Shown: positions 1-8,533 of the stretch, one piece after another | Numbering within the stretch: the first letter of the stretch is position 1 | Layout of the letters: every line of letters begins with the position of its first letter | Notes under the pieces: model-generated | Told to the model about the DNA's origin: nothing | Databases searched by the model: none | Seen by the model: the letters and a program-made list of their open reading frames with translations, nothing else | Position numbers and translations under genes: made by a program | From: Candidatus Roseilinea sp. | GTDB lineage: Bacteria > Chloroflexota > Anaerolineae > J036 > Brachytrichaceae | Reading direction: 5' to 3' | NCBI GenBank assembly: GCA_025998955.1 | Contig: AP024676.1 | Coordinates: 3,720,001-3,784,000, forward strand | Length of the DNA: 64,000 nt

Positions 1-1
1 G

Positions 2-820
2 ATCGTGCGGCTGGATCGCGAGCCGTACTGGGATCGCTACGATTATCCGCTGGATCAGGGCATCGCCGCCGGCCCACCGCGCAACCTGCAGCATTTCTTC
101 GACTTCTGTGGTGTGATCGCCGCGCGCTACAAAGGCAAGGTGGCAGCCTATCAGGTGTGGAACGAGCCGAACCTGGCACGCGAGTGGGGCGGCATGCCGC
201 CCAATCCCCAGGCCTACGTCGAGATGCTGAAAGGTTGCTCCATCGCGATCAAGCGGGCCGACCCGAACGCGCTGGTCATCAGCGCCGGCCTGGCGCCGAC
301 CGGCAACGGCCCGCCGCTGGCCATGCCGCACGATCAGTTCCTGATCGCGATGTACGAAGCCGGCGCTGCGCCCTACTTCGACTTGCTCGGCATACATGCG
401 CCGGGTTTCCGCGCTGCGCCGGAGACGCCGCCCGGTATGGCGGTTAGCATCCCCGAGTTGGGGGGACATCGCTTCTTCGCTTTCCGTCACGTCGAGGACA
501 TGCGCACGATCATGGAGCGCTTCGGCGATGGCGCTAAACAGGTTGCCGTGCTCGAGTTCGGCTGGACTACCGATCCGGTCAACAAGCACTATGCCTGGTT
601 CGCTATAGACGAACAGTTGAAGGCCGACTACATGGTGCGCGCCTTCCGCTGGGCCAGACAAAACTGGCAGCCGTGGATCGGCCCGATGATCGCGCTTTCC
701 ATCCCGCAGTTCGACTGGACGCCGCAGAACGAGCAATACTGGTGGGCCGTCGTGGATCCTGTGTATCCGGAAACGCGGACGCGTCCGGCCTATGAGGCGC
801 TGAAGGCGATGGAGAAGTGA
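2..820 (+). CDS. Clan-A glycoside hydrolase (cellulase/GH39-GH5-like), 5' truncated by window edge
   Basis: The reading frame is open from the left edge to TGA at 818-820, so the N-terminus lies outside the window. The visible 272 residues look like the C-terminal part of a TIM-barrel retaining glycosidase. An acid/base motif WNEPN (Glu about residue 53 counted from nt 5) is followed by a nucleophile-like LEFGW (Glu about residue 183), the spacing expected in clan GH-A, and Trp-rich segments near the C-terminus suit a sugar cleft. The exact family (GH5, GH39 or related) and the substrate cannot be told from this part. The gene ends 13 bp before the methylase gene and appears unrelated to it. 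No terminator is obvious in that gap. Confidence 0.7.
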   Translation: MVRLDREPYWDRYDYPLDQGIAAGPPRNLQHFFDFCGVIAARYKGKVAAYQVWNEPNLAREWGGMPPNPQAYVEMLKGCSIAIKRADPNALVISAGLAPTGNGPPLAMPHDQFLIAMYEAGAAPYFDLLGIHAPGFRAAPETPPGMAVSIPELGGHRFFAFRHVEDMRTIMERFGDGAKQVAVLEFGWTTDPVNKHYAWFAIDEQLKADYMVRAFRWARQNWQPWIGPMIALSIPQFDWTPQNEQYWWAVVDPVYPETRTRPAYEALKAMEK

Positions 821-833
821 TCTGCTATGCTAG

Positions 834-2027
834 GTGCGCTTGTTCGAAGCTCTCGACGGCGCACCGTTGCGCGATACGCTGACCGTTGCCGGGCGCGCCA
901 TCCCGCGTTTGACCGGCGAGTTCTGGACGGCGCGCCAGCGACAAGCCTGCGCGCTGCACGAAATTTCCTATCGCGCCTGCTTTAAGCCGCAGCTCCCGCG
1001 CTATTTCATCGAACGGCTGACCCGGCCCGGCGACGTGGTGTATGACCCGTTCAGCGGGCGCGGCACGACGGCGATCGAGGCAGCGCTATTAGGCCGGCGC
1101 GTGATTGCCAACGACGTCAACCCGCTCAGCGTGATCCTCACCGCGCCACGTCTGCGCTTGTCGGCGCGCGAGGCGGTTGCCGAGCGGCTGGCGCAAATTC
1201 CGCCATCGGCGCGACGCGCCGAGATTGACCTTTCGATGTTCTTTCACCCCGACACCGAGCGCGAGATCGTCGGCCTGCGCGACTATCTGGCCAAGCGCCG
1301 GCAGGCCGGCGAGGAAGACGAAGTAGACGCCTGGATTCGCATGGTGGCGACCAACCGGCTCACCGGTCACTCGCGCGGCTTCTTCTCGGTCTACACCTTG
1401 CCGCCCAATCAGGCCGCCAGCCCGGCGCGCCAGCGCCGGATCAACGCGCGCTTGAATCAGCAGCCGGAATACCGCGACACGCGCGCCATCATCCTGCGCA
1501 AGACGGCCAGCTTGACGCGCAACCTGACCGAGGTGCAACGCGCGAACCTGCGCGCGGCAGGCGAGTCGGCGCTGCTGCTCACCTGCGACGCGCGCCACAC
1601 GCCCACCATTCCTGATGCCGGCGTGCAGCTCACGGTTACCTCACCCCCCTTTCTGGACGTAGTCCAGTATGCCGAGGACAACTGGCTGCGCTGCTGGTTC
1701 AACGGCATCGCTGCCGATGAGATCGCGCAACGCCTCACCTTCACACGCACGCTCGAAGCCTGGTCTGCCGTGATGCGCGACGTCTTCGCCGAGCTATATC
1801 GCATCACGCGACCGGGCGGCTGGTTGGCGTTCGAGGTGGGCGAAGTGCGCGGGGGGCAGGTGTGCTTGGATGAGTATGTTGCGCCGTTGGGCGAGGCGGC
1901 CGGCTTTACATGCGTGGCGATCCTCATCAACCGGCAACGCTTCACCAAGACGGCCAACATCTGGGGCATTGCCAACAACGCCCGCGGCACGAATACCAAT
2001 CGCATCGTGGTCTTTCGCAAAGTGTGA
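834..2027 (+). CDS. Type II DNA methyltransferase (N4-cytosine/N6-adenine class)
   Basis: A 397-residue SAM-dependent DNA methylase. A SAM-binding motif I of the form DPFSGRGTT is seen near residues 66-74, followed by ANDVNPLS, the acidic end of the next strand. The catalytic motif IV is TSPPF near residue 270, typical of amino-methyltransferases that attack an exocyclic N. Motif I therefore precedes motif IV, whereas classic SPPY/N4C enzymes of the beta class carry motif IV first. Translation appears to start at GTG 834; no good Shine-Dalgarno is visible. The next gene starts 3 bp after the stop, on the same strand, and carries a nuclease-like motif, so the pair is read as a restriction-modification system. 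The target sequence cannot be inferred. Confidence 0.85.
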   Translation: MRLFEALDGAPLRDTLTVAGRAIPRLTGEFWTARQRQACALHEISYRACFKPQLPRYFIERLTRPGDVVYDPFSGRGTTAIEAALLGRRVIANDVNPLSVILTAPRLRLSAREAVAERLAQIPPSARRAEIDLSMFFHPDTEREIVGLRDYLAKRRQAGEEDEVDAWIRMVATNRLTGHSRGFFSVYTLPPNQAASPARQRRINARLNQQPEYRDTRAIILRKTASLTRNLTEVQRANLRAAGESALLLTCDARHTPTIPDAGVQLTVTSPPFLDVVQYAEDNWLRCWFNGIAADEIAQRLTFTRTLEAWSAVMRDVFAELYRITRPGGWLAFEVGEVRGGQVCLDEYVAPLGEAAGFTCVAILINRQRFTKTANIWGIANNARGTNTNRIVVFRKV

Positions 2028-2030
2028 GCG

Positions 2031-2567
2031 ATGCCAAAGTGTAGTGAATTCGTTAAAGTCGAGATTGATGACGCAATGCGCAGACGCGCCAGCGATGTAG
2101 CTGGGGCGCGCCAAATCCAACGCACACGCGCTTCGCCGGTGGATGCGTATATCGGCGCGCTAGGTGAGCTGGTGTGGGCGAAGCTGCGCTATGGAGACAT
2201 CGGCCGGGCTGGTGTGCTGGGCGCTAAGGGACAGGTAGACGACATTAGCCCAGATGCTCAAATCGAGATCAAGACATCCAAGACTGCGGTTCATGAGAGA
2301 GCACACTTGATGGTGCGCGAAGACTACGCGCGCGCCCGGCAACCCACCGCTTACGTTCTAGTGCTGATCCCCGAAGGACAATCCGACGGCGAGGAGGAAA
2401 CCGCGTTCGTGTGCGGTTGGGCGACGCACGAGGAAGTGCTACGAAGCCCGCGAATCGAGCGGCGCTCGAACAAGACCGGCAGTCTGCAAGGCTATAGATG
2501 CTACGAAGTTGCCGCGCGCGACCTGCATCCAATTGCAGAGCTACTCTCTAAGCTCAGGGGCAAATGA
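2031..2567 (+). CDS. Putative PD-(D/E)XK restriction endonuclease partner of the upstream methylase
   Basis: A 178-residue protein starting three bases after the methylase stop, clearly co-transcribed. The segment GALGELVWAKLR (about residues 41-52) gives a helical Glu, and VDDIS...IEIKTSK (about residues 71-86) gives the Asp and E-x-K arrangement of the PD-(D/E)XK nuclease core. Size and position beside a lone type II methylase support a restriction enzyme; sequence alone does not name a family. The 3' end overlaps the convergent methylase gene of the second system by 27 bp. An alternative is a non-restriction PD-(D/E)XK protein such as a repair nuclease. Confidence 0.62.
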   Translation: MPKCSEFVKVEIDDAMRRRASDVAGARQIQRTRASPVDAYIGALGELVWAKLRYGDIGRAGVLGAKGQVDDISPDAQIEIKTSKTAVHERAHLMVREDYARARQPTAYVLVLIPEGQSDGEEETAFVCGWATHEEVLRSPRIERRSNKTGSLQGYRCYEVAARDLHPIAELLSKLRGK

Positions 2568-4100
2568 TGAGTAAGCAGTGCGATGCTCCAACAGGCGTAG
2601 CTGAGCCGGTAGGGCGAACCGTTCTATGACGTGTTCAGGGATAGGTAGGCGCTCTAGAAGACGAGGCTCAACCTTGATTGCGCCGTCGCCGTATGACTTA
2701 CCCACGCTTGCTAAGCTAGCAATAGTATCGGGATGGTTCATCATTCGCCAGAGCTGGTTCCAGAATATCGGATCGTCGCTCTTCGGATACACGCACAGAA
2801 ACCCTGTCAACGGAACGACGCCGGCGGTATTCCGAATAAATCGACAGCGTCGCCGTCCCAGATAAGCAAATAAGAAAGGCGGCGGCGTGCGCACCTCCAT
2901 TCGATACCACGGCTTGCGTTGCGCGATCAGCGGACGTTTTGGCAAGCCCATCGCTTCACCCTCTTGTAGGTAGCGTCTTAGCGCATCTGGGAATGACTCG
3001 ATAGGGTCGTCGTTCAGCGACAGCAGCCAGGTTGGTCTGCCGCGCTGCTCCAGCGAAGCAAGTGTGTGCTGAGTGATTTCATCGTCGGCGACATCCCGCG
3101 TTCGCCCAATCGCCCGCACGAATCGCTCGCAAGGTAGGCCTAAACGATTCATGCGCTCAAGCGTCATGAAGAAGAAGTCGTTCGCGCCGGTTGCGACACC
3201 ACGCATCACTCGGGCGAAGTCACCCAGCACATACTTGTGAGTTTGGGTAGGCACACGCTCGCGTGATAATCCGGTTAGTATGCCTTCACGCCTATCTCGG
3301 CGAATGGCGAGCAAGTCTGCTGAATCCAGCTCGCCAAAGCTGCGTCGCACCCAGTCGGCGACCACACCCGTCCCCGGCCGATAACACCTTGCCCAGTAAA
3401 ACTCATCCGTAGGCGATGATTTACGAATGAAGAGGACGAGTGGATTCGTATCCACGCCGGGAAGAGGGGATGCTTCGGGTGCGAACGTCAGTATGGCATC
3501 GAGCGCAAAGTGGGTTGTGATCCAGCTCCATAGATCGAGAGCGAATCTGCCTTCACAAGTGTCTGCTGGCACGATGAAGGCTAATCGGCCGCCCTCTTCG
3601 AGCAGCATCAGCGCCTGAATCAGGAAATACACATGCAGCCCGGCGCGTCCATCGAGTGGCTTGCCGATGATCTCTGCGCCTAACCGGCGTAGTCGTGCCT
3701 TCGTCGTTTCGGGCAGACGATGGTGGCGGATATAGGGCGGGTTCGCAACAATAGCCGGGAATTTGGCGCGCGACGGTTGCATAACAAAGTCGCCGATTAC
3801 TACTTGCGCCAAGTCGTCTTGATTCAAGCCGGATGCCGCTGCTTGAGCAAGGGTATGGGGATCAATCTCCATGCCGGCCAGATGCACATTCAGTCCCTTC
3901 TCGTCAGCGATCGCTTTTGCCACGCGAAGAAATGCCCCCGTGCCAACAGCTGGATCGAAGAGGCTCTCCGCGCCATCGGTTAAAACGTAGGCGACCATCG
4001 GCTCGGCAACCCACGTCGGCGTCCAGAATTGCCCGCGTTCCCTCAGCCGTTCTCGCGCTTCCCAAGCTGATGGGATTTGGTAAGCGTCAAGTCTTCGCAT
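2541..4100 (-). CDS. Adenine-specific DNA methyltransferase, Eco57I/TaqI type (AccI-like system)
   Basis: About 519 residues. The N-terminal catalytic domain has FWTPTWVA followed by a SAM-binding motif I (FDPAVGTGAFL, about residues 50-60), an acidic GMEIDP, and catalytic motif IV VANPPYIRHH (about residue 120), the gamma-class N6-adenine layout. A large C-terminal half would be the target-recognition domain. The reading frame is open to 4130, but ATG at 4100 gives a 14-nt overlap with the upstream nuclease gene and removes an odd Cys-rich extension, so 4100 is preferred. It is co-oriented with the AccI-like nuclease gene and is probably its protective methylase. The region is visibly less GC-rich than its surroundings, a sign of transfer. 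Confidence 0.88.
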   Translation of the reverse strand: MRRLDAYQIPSAWEARERLRERGQFWTPTWVAEPMVAYVLTDGAESLFDPAVGTGAFLRVAKAIADEKGLNVHLAGMEIDPHTLAQAAASGLNQDDLAQVVIGDFVMQPSRAKFPAIVANPPYIRHHRLPETTKARLRRLGAEIIGKPLDGRAGLHVYFLIQALMLLEEGGRLAFIVPADTCEGRFALDLWSWITTHFALDAILTFAPEASPLPGVDTNPLVLFIRKSSPTDEFYWARCYRPGTGVVADWVRRSFGELDSADLLAIRRDRREGILTGLSRERVPTQTHKYVLGDFARVMRGVATGANDFFFMTLERMNRLGLPCERFVRAIGRTRDVADDEITQHTLASLEQRGRPTWLLSLNDDPIESFPDALRRYLQEGEAMGLPKRPLIAQRKPWYRMEVRTPPPFLFAYLGRRRCRFIRNTAGVVPLTGFLCVYPKSDDPIFWNQLWRMMNHPDTIASLASVGKSYGDGAIKVEPRLLERLPIPEHVIERFALPAQLRLLEHRTAYSSFAPELRE

Positions 4101-5041
4101 TTGCTCGGTCACGCAGCATTTGCAGAGCATCCGTGCTTAAATCCATCCTGCCGCCTTCAAAGTGTATGTAGGGCAAGATGTGACCATTCTTGTCCTCGAT
4201 AAACTTGGCTTTAAGCTCCGGTTCCTGCGTGGTGTTCCCTACACCATAAGCATAGTGGTAGTAAATTTTGTAGATAACCTTCTCTGTAGTTGCACCACTC
4301 GGTGCTTGAAACCTATGCGTATTGGGCAGGATGAGTCCCTGCTTGATTAGCTCTTGTGCTCTGTCAAGAGAAATGCCGAAGGCCACGTCATAAAAGATGT
4401 GCCATATATGGACCGGGATGAAATTTGCGTCTTGCCATGCCTGAAGCGGCTTTCGATCCTCTTCCTTCAAAATCAGCGTTGGCACAACCGCACCTTTCTT
4501 CAGCCCAGGCTTACCACCGAGCCATTTCCGTGGTCTAAGCTCCGATCCGTAGTCAGGCATATTTCTGCCTTTCCATAGACTGTTTTCACACTCGACGGCC
4601 AGTATGGCCATTTGCAGCAGATCTGTTACCGATTTGTTATCCTCAGGAGTAAAAGGGAGCTCGCTCAAACCGCCAATCTTTCGCACCAGTGTATCTACTC
4701 GATCCTGCGCCGAACGCGCGAAAATCAACACATCAGGGCGCTTGCTTCTGCCGAGGCCTGCCTTCTCCAGGCGCTCGAAGTAGAGCTCTAGCTCCTTCAC
4801 ACTTGTCAGGCGCAACACCACTCGGGCCGTATGGAATTGCGAAGAACTCACCGGTGTCCTCAACAGCTTGAATGATGCGCTTCTCACTCCATACGCCTTG
4901 CGACCAACGCATCAAGAAATCGCTTCCGCGTAGTCGGCGAGGGTTGAGCAAGAAATCAAGCCACGCGATAGGTCCGAATCTTTGCAATCCAAGAGTAATG
5001 TCCTCGTCAACGACGCTTAAGAACCGATCGAATAGATGCAT
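4087..5041 (-). pseudogene. AccI-like type II restriction endonuclease, frameshifted
   Basis: Two minus-strand frames together give one protein. The first runs from ATG 5041 (MHLFDRFLSV...) through LRGSDFLMRWSQG and ends its good match at PYGPSGVAP near 4812. The second frame takes over at SVKELELYFERLEKAGLG near 4800 and continues through ENSLW, MPDYG, KEEDR, FQAPSGATTEK and YYHYAYG to TGA at 4087. From memory this motif series is the AccI restriction endonuclease family. Removing one base around 4798-4815 joins the frames into about 317 residues. The gene therefore appears broken by a +1 insertion, unless this is an assembly error. The adjacent methylase remains intact, which would leave methylation without cutting. 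Confidence 0.7.
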
Positions 5042-5060
5042 CTCGCTCGGGGCAACTTCG

Positions 5061-5612
5061 CTATAACTTCTTGATCTTCTCGTCAAGCTGGGCCATGCGG
5101 CCCTCGAGGCTGTCCTTGAAGCGGTCGAGCGCTTCGGAGAAGGCATCGGTCGCTTCCAGTAACTCGTTGGCCATTTGGCTGGGTGACTTGAGGTTGAGCG
5201 GATTAGCCGGATCGGGCAACGGGGCGAAGCCGGTGAACGCACCGCTCGCGTCGCGCGTGGCCAGGCGCACCCCGACGATCGCCTCGCGGTTGATCGGCCC
5301 GTAGATATGCGGAAAGCGCGGCGCCGCAGCAGCGGGCGCAACGTCACTGACGGCGGCTTCCGGCGGGATTAGATCGGTCGGCGCGGGCGCCGGTGCCTCC
5401 CAGCGCACCTCACTGGTCAACCGAGATTCGTCAATTTCGAGGACGACGAATTCTCCGGGCTGATCCTTGTAGAACGCGTTGGCGACGCGCAGCAACAGTT
5501 CGTCACCCTGCGTTGCGTGGATAAAGCCTTCGTTCGCCAGACTGGCAGCGCGATAGGGTTGGTTGGCCGGCGCAGCCTCCCATTCGGCGCGCGGGGTGAG
5601 GTGCAGAATCAT
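5061..5612 (-). CDS. DUF952 family protein with C-terminal coiled coil
   Basis: A 183-residue protein starting at ATG 5612, which overlaps the tatC stop by the four bases ATGA and so is translationally coupled to it. Residues 1-110 match the DUF952 pattern: ILHLTPRAEW at the start, FIHATQGDEL, then FPHIYGPINREAIVGV. The function of this family is not established. The last 70 residues (from about SPSQMANELLEATDAF) form an amphipathic helix rich in Asp, Glu, Lys and Leu, probably a coiled coil, which is not usual in the family and may be a fusion or an added oligomerisation tail. It is the last gene of the rpmF-to-tatC run; the restriction gene begins 20 bp beyond. Confidence 0.8.
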   Translation of the reverse strand: MILHLTPRAEWEAAPANQPYRAASLANEGFIHATQGDELLLRVANAFYKDQPGEFVVLEIDESRLTSEVRWEAPAPAPTDLIPPEAAVSDVAPAAAAPRFPHIYGPINREAIVGVRLATRDASGAFTGFAPLPDPANPLNLKSPSQMANELLEATDAFSEALDRFKDSLEGRMAQLDEKIKKL

Positions 5613-6400
5613 GCGGAATCCTTCAGCTTCTCTTCGGGATCGAGCATGGCCGGCACGGTGGCGTTGCGACGGGCGATATAGGCCATGAGGATGCTGAACC
5701 CGTAGAGCAACAGCAGCGGCACCATGACGATGCTCATGTTGATCGGGTCGGGCGTCGGCGTAATCAGCGCAGCCAGCACGGCGACGATCACCACGGCCCA
5801 GCGCCAATGTCGCTTGAGCACGTTCGCGTTGATCACGTTGGCCTTGGCCAGGATGAAGATGATCAACGGCATCTCGAACGCCACGCCCATCCAGAACATC
5901 ACGCCGGCGACGAAGGGGATGTAATCGTCCGGCGTCAGCGCCACGTTGAAGACGCTGGGGAAGATGCCCGTGAGGAACCCCACGGCTGCCGGCAGCATGA
6001 CGAAGAACGCAAACGTCGCGCCCAAGATGAACAACCCGAACCCGAACGGCAGGCCGATCAGAATCCAGCGCTTCTCATGCGGCAGCAGGCCGGGGAAGAT
6101 GAAGGCCAGAATCTGATACAGGATGAACGGCAACGCCAGAATGGCGCCGGCCGTCACCGAAACGGTGAAGACGTTGGTCAGCGGCGAGGTGGGGCTGGTA
6201 ACTAAAAGCTGCTTGGCCGGGCCATAAGGGGCCAACAGAATCTTCAAAATCTGTTCGGCGAAGGCTAAGCCAATTGCCGTGCCGATAGCCAGCGCGATCA
6301 CCGACTTGAGCAACCGGTCGCGCAGCTCGCGCACGTGCTCGAGGAGGGTCATGCCCTCCTCTTCCTGCAACTCACTCACCGGTTGAACGTTTTGCGCCAT
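5609..6400 (-). CDS. tatC: Sec-independent protein translocase TatC
   Basis: A 263-residue polytopic membrane protein, the core receptor of the twin-arginine pathway that moves folded proteins across the cytoplasmic membrane. The N-terminal MTLLEHVRELRDRLL is the TatC signature (usual form H-L-x-E-L-R-x-R), followed by six hydrophobic segments and the loop region around PFGFGLFILGATFAFF. ATG 6400 has GAGGTG six bases upstream; an internal Met at 6352 begins the conserved part, so a slightly shorter start is possible. tatB lies 30 bp upstream. Two other proteins in this window carry twin-arginine signals and could be clients. Confidence 0.95.
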   Translation of the reverse strand: MAQNVQPVSELQEEEGMTLLEHVRELRDRLLKSVIALAIGTAIGLAFAEQILKILLAPYGPAKQLLVTSPTSPLTNVFTVSVTAGAILALPFILYQILAFIFPGLLPHEKRWILIGLPFGFGLFILGATFAFFVMLPAAVGFLTGIFPSVFNVALTPDDYIPFVAGVMFWMGVAFEMPLIIFILAKANVINANVLKRHWRWAVVIVAVLAALITPTPDPINMSIVMVPLLLLYGFSILMAYIARRNATVPAMLDPEEKLKDSA

Positions 6401-6430
6401 ACGCCCACCTCAAGCGCTAGTTATACACGA

Positions 6431-7048
6431 TCAACCGCGCCACGGGTTGTCGTCGTCCAGCCGGTCGGTGCGAATCGTCGCGCCGACCGAGGCCCACGGG
6501 TTGTCGTCTGGCAATTCGACCGGAACGTGATTCTCAGGGGCAATGGGGCGCGGCATCGCGATGCGCGCGCCGTTCGGGGGGATGACCGGCGGTGTGACCG
6601 TGGCCGAATTGGCTTCGGGTGCGGCAGCCTGCGACATGGAACTCGCTGGTGCCGGCGGCAAGGCCGGTGTGTTCGACGGCGCAGCCGAGCTGTTCAAGCC
6701 GTTCGTCGCTGCCGGCAAGGTCGGTGTGCTCGGTGGCGGGTTCAGGCTGACCGCTTTGCTGATGTCGTCGGCGTAGGGCTGCAGGATGGAGCGAATATCG
6801 GCCGCTTCGCGAATGGCCTGCACTTCGCGGCGAATCTCGCGCGTGACTTCGTCGAGGTCCTGGGCGATGGGCTGCAGTTCGCCTTTGAACTCCTGGGTGA
6901 AGGCGACATACGTCTCGCGCAAGCGGCGCAGGGCCGTGCCCAGGCCGCGTGTGAATTCCGGCAAGCGCTCCGGCCCAAACACGAGGAGGATTAAGATCAA
7001 GATGAACAATACCTCCAGCGGGCCAACGCCGAGAATCGTTCCGTTCAT
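6431..7048 (-). CDS. tatB: Twin-arginine translocase subunit TatA/TatB
   Basis: A 205-residue protein starting at ATG 7048, overlapping the nusB stop by ATGA. It has a short N-terminal membrane helix (LEVLFILILILLVFGP), the FGPERLPEF hinge characteristic of TatA/TatB, and an amphipathic helix that runs on as a charged coiled coil to about residue 100. The glutamate in LEVLF at the start of the helix favours TatB over TatA. The C-terminal half is Pro/Ala/Ser-rich and ends in two DDNPW repeats, likely a disordered tail. No separate tatA is in the window, so this may be the sole TatA/B-type subunit of the cluster. Confidence 0.9.
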   Translation of the reverse strand: MNGTILGVGPLEVLFILILILLVFGPERLPEFTRGLGTALRRLRETYVAFTQEFKGELQPIAQDLDEVTREIRREVQAIREAADIRSILQPYADDISKAVSLNPPPSTPTLPAATNGLNSSAAPSNTPALPPAPASSMSQAAAPEANSATVTPPVIPPNGARIAMPRPIAPENHVPVELPDDNPWASVGATIRTDRLDDDNPWRG

Positions 7049-7437
7049 AGGTTTGCTGCGGCGCCCAGTACGCCGTTTACGAATCGCGAGCTCGTCTCGC
7101 TGCCAAACTCCTTCGCTATGTTCACGGCTTCGTTGATCGCCACCTTCAGCGGCACTCCTCCGCATCGCATCTCGTAGAGCGCGATGCGCAGGATGTTGCG
7201 GTCAATGGCCGAGAGTTGTTCAGCCGGAAATTCGGGCGCGAGCGCGCTGATCGTTTGGTCAAGAGCGTCTACTTCGCGCATCACCCCAGTCACCAGTGCG
7301 ATAGCATATTCCCGCACCGACGCCGGGCGCTTGACCTCTGCGAGATGACGATTCAACACCTCGTCAGCGGGATGGTGCGCCGTGTCGGCTTCGTAGAGCA
7401 CCTGCAAGGCGAGCACGCGCGCGTCATGCCGTGACAT
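7045..7437 (-). CDS. nusB: Transcription antitermination protein NusB
   Basis: A 130-residue all-helical RNA-binding protein of the NusB family. The N-terminal SRHDARVLALQVLYEAD and the C-terminal AINEAVNIAKEFG...FVNGVLG are the conserved ends of NusB. NusB works with NusE (S10) in antitermination of rRNA operons. It starts at ATG 7437 inside the end of the Asp23-family gene (14-nt overlap) and its stop overlaps the tatB start, so the set is tightly coupled. Its pairing with an Asp23-family gene directly upstream is also common in Firmicutes. Confidence 0.95.
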   Translation of the reverse strand: MSRHDARVLALQVLYEADTAHHPADEVLNRHLAEVKRPASVREYAIALVTGVMREVDALDQTISALAPEFPAEQLSAIDRNILRIALYEMRCGGVPLKVAINEAVNIAKEFGSETSSRFVNGVLGAAANL

Positions 7438-7738
7438 CCTCGAAATAAACGTCCACTGCCGATACCCGTAGCCCGATGATTTCCTGCACCGCTTGTTGCA
7501 CTTCCGATTGGATCGCCCGGCCGAGCTCGACCAGCGAAACGTCCTGCGCCGCGGTGAGGTGCAGCTTCACGCGCACCTCGCCGCCGTGCACTGTGACCTC
7601 CACGCCTTTGTAGCTATCACGGGGGCGCAGCGTGCGTGTGTGATCCACCAGCCCACGCACGCTTGGCATGGCAAGCACCGTGTTGCGCACGATGGTGCGC
7701 ACCACGTCGGGCGAGATCGTCACGGAAGATGGTGTCAT
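7424..7738 (-). CDS. Asp23/Gls24 family envelope-associated protein
   Basis: A 104-residue protein from ATG 7738; the frame is open a little further upstream but that part overlaps fabG. The core has ISPDVVRTIVRNTVLAMPSV, then GVEVTVHGGEVRVKLHLTA and VQEIIGLRVSAVDVYFEDV, the alternating helix and strand pattern of Asp23/Gls24 (YqhY/AmaP-like) proteins. Homologues lie beside nusB and fatty-acid genes and are linked to lipid synthesis or envelope stress control in other bacteria. Its place between fabG and nusB agrees with that link. The molecular role is not settled. Confidence 0.88.
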   Translation of the reverse strand: MTPSSVTISPDVVRTIVRNTVLAMPSVRGLVDHTRTLRPRDSYKGVEVTVHGGEVRVKLHLTAAQDVSLVELGRAIQSEVQQAVQEIIGLRVSAVDVYFEDVTA

Positions 7739-7742
7739 CGCA

Positions 7743-8492
7743 TCATTGCATGACCAGGCCGCCATCTACGCTCAGGACCGCACCGGTGATGAAAGCGGCC
7801 TCGTCGCTTGCCAAGAATGATACCGCATAGGCCACTTCTTCGGGCGCACCGAACCGGCCGAGCGGCGTTGCCTTGAGGACGGCTTGCTTTTGCTCCTCGG
7901 TGAGCACGTCGGTGAGCGCCGTGGGGATGAAGCCCGGCGCGACCGCGTTCACGGTGATGTTACGTGAGCCGAGTTCTTTGGCCAGTGACTTGGTGAAGCC
8001 GATCACCCCAGCCTTGGCCGCCGCATAGTTGGTCTGCCCACCTTGACCGGCCAAGCCGACGACCGAGCTGATGTTGATGATGCGCCCGCTGCGCGCACGG
8101 ATCATCGGTCGGATGGCCGCCTTGCAGCAATTGAACACACTCTTCAAGTCGGCGGCGATTACAGCGTCCCAGTCCTCTTCGCTCATGGTCATGAGCAGCG
8201 TGTCACGGGTGGTGCCGGCGTTATTCACCAAAACGTCGAGCTTGCCGAATGCTTCCAACGCTGCCTTCACCAGCGCGGATGCCTCGTCCAGCCTGCTTAC
8301 GTCGGCCTTGAAGGCGATGGCGGTGCCCCCGGCTTCGGTGATCGTCTTGACCACGTCGTGCGCGGCGGCTTCGCTGGCGTTGTAGTTCACGACCACCGAT
8401 GCGCCACGCCGGGCAAGTTCGATGGCGATGGCGCGTCCGATGCCGCGCGATGCGCCGGTGACGATGGCAGATTTCCCTTGCAGTTGTCCCAT
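7743..8492 (-). CDS. fabG: 3-oxoacyl-[acyl-carrier-protein] reductase FabG
   Basis: A 249-residue short-chain dehydrogenase that reduces 3-oxoacyl-ACP with NADPH in fatty acid elongation. The cofactor motif TGASRGIGRAIA is at residues 12-23, NNAG follows, and the catalytic set is Ser in INISSVVG with YAAAKAG (Tyr and Lys about residues 155-159). The tail GAVLSVDGGLVM is typical of FabG. GAGAGG lies five bases before ATG 8492. Its place directly after fabD supports FabG rather than another SDR. Confidence 0.94.
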   Translation of the reverse strand: MGQLQGKSAIVTGASRGIGRAIAIELARRGASVVVNYNASEAAAHDVVKTITEAGGTAIAFKADVSRLDEASALVKAALEAFGKLDVLVNNAGTTRDTLLMTMSEEDWDAVIAADLKSVFNCCKAAIRPMIRARSGRIINISSVVGLAGQGGQTNYAAAKAGVIGFTKSLAKELGSRNITVNAVAPGFIPTALTDVLTEEQKQAVLKATPLGRFGAPEEVAYAVSFLASDEAAFITGAVLSVDGGLVMQ

Positions 8493-8533
8493 AGGTGCCT
8501 CTCAGATTTTGGTACAACCTTCGCGCCCGTCTG

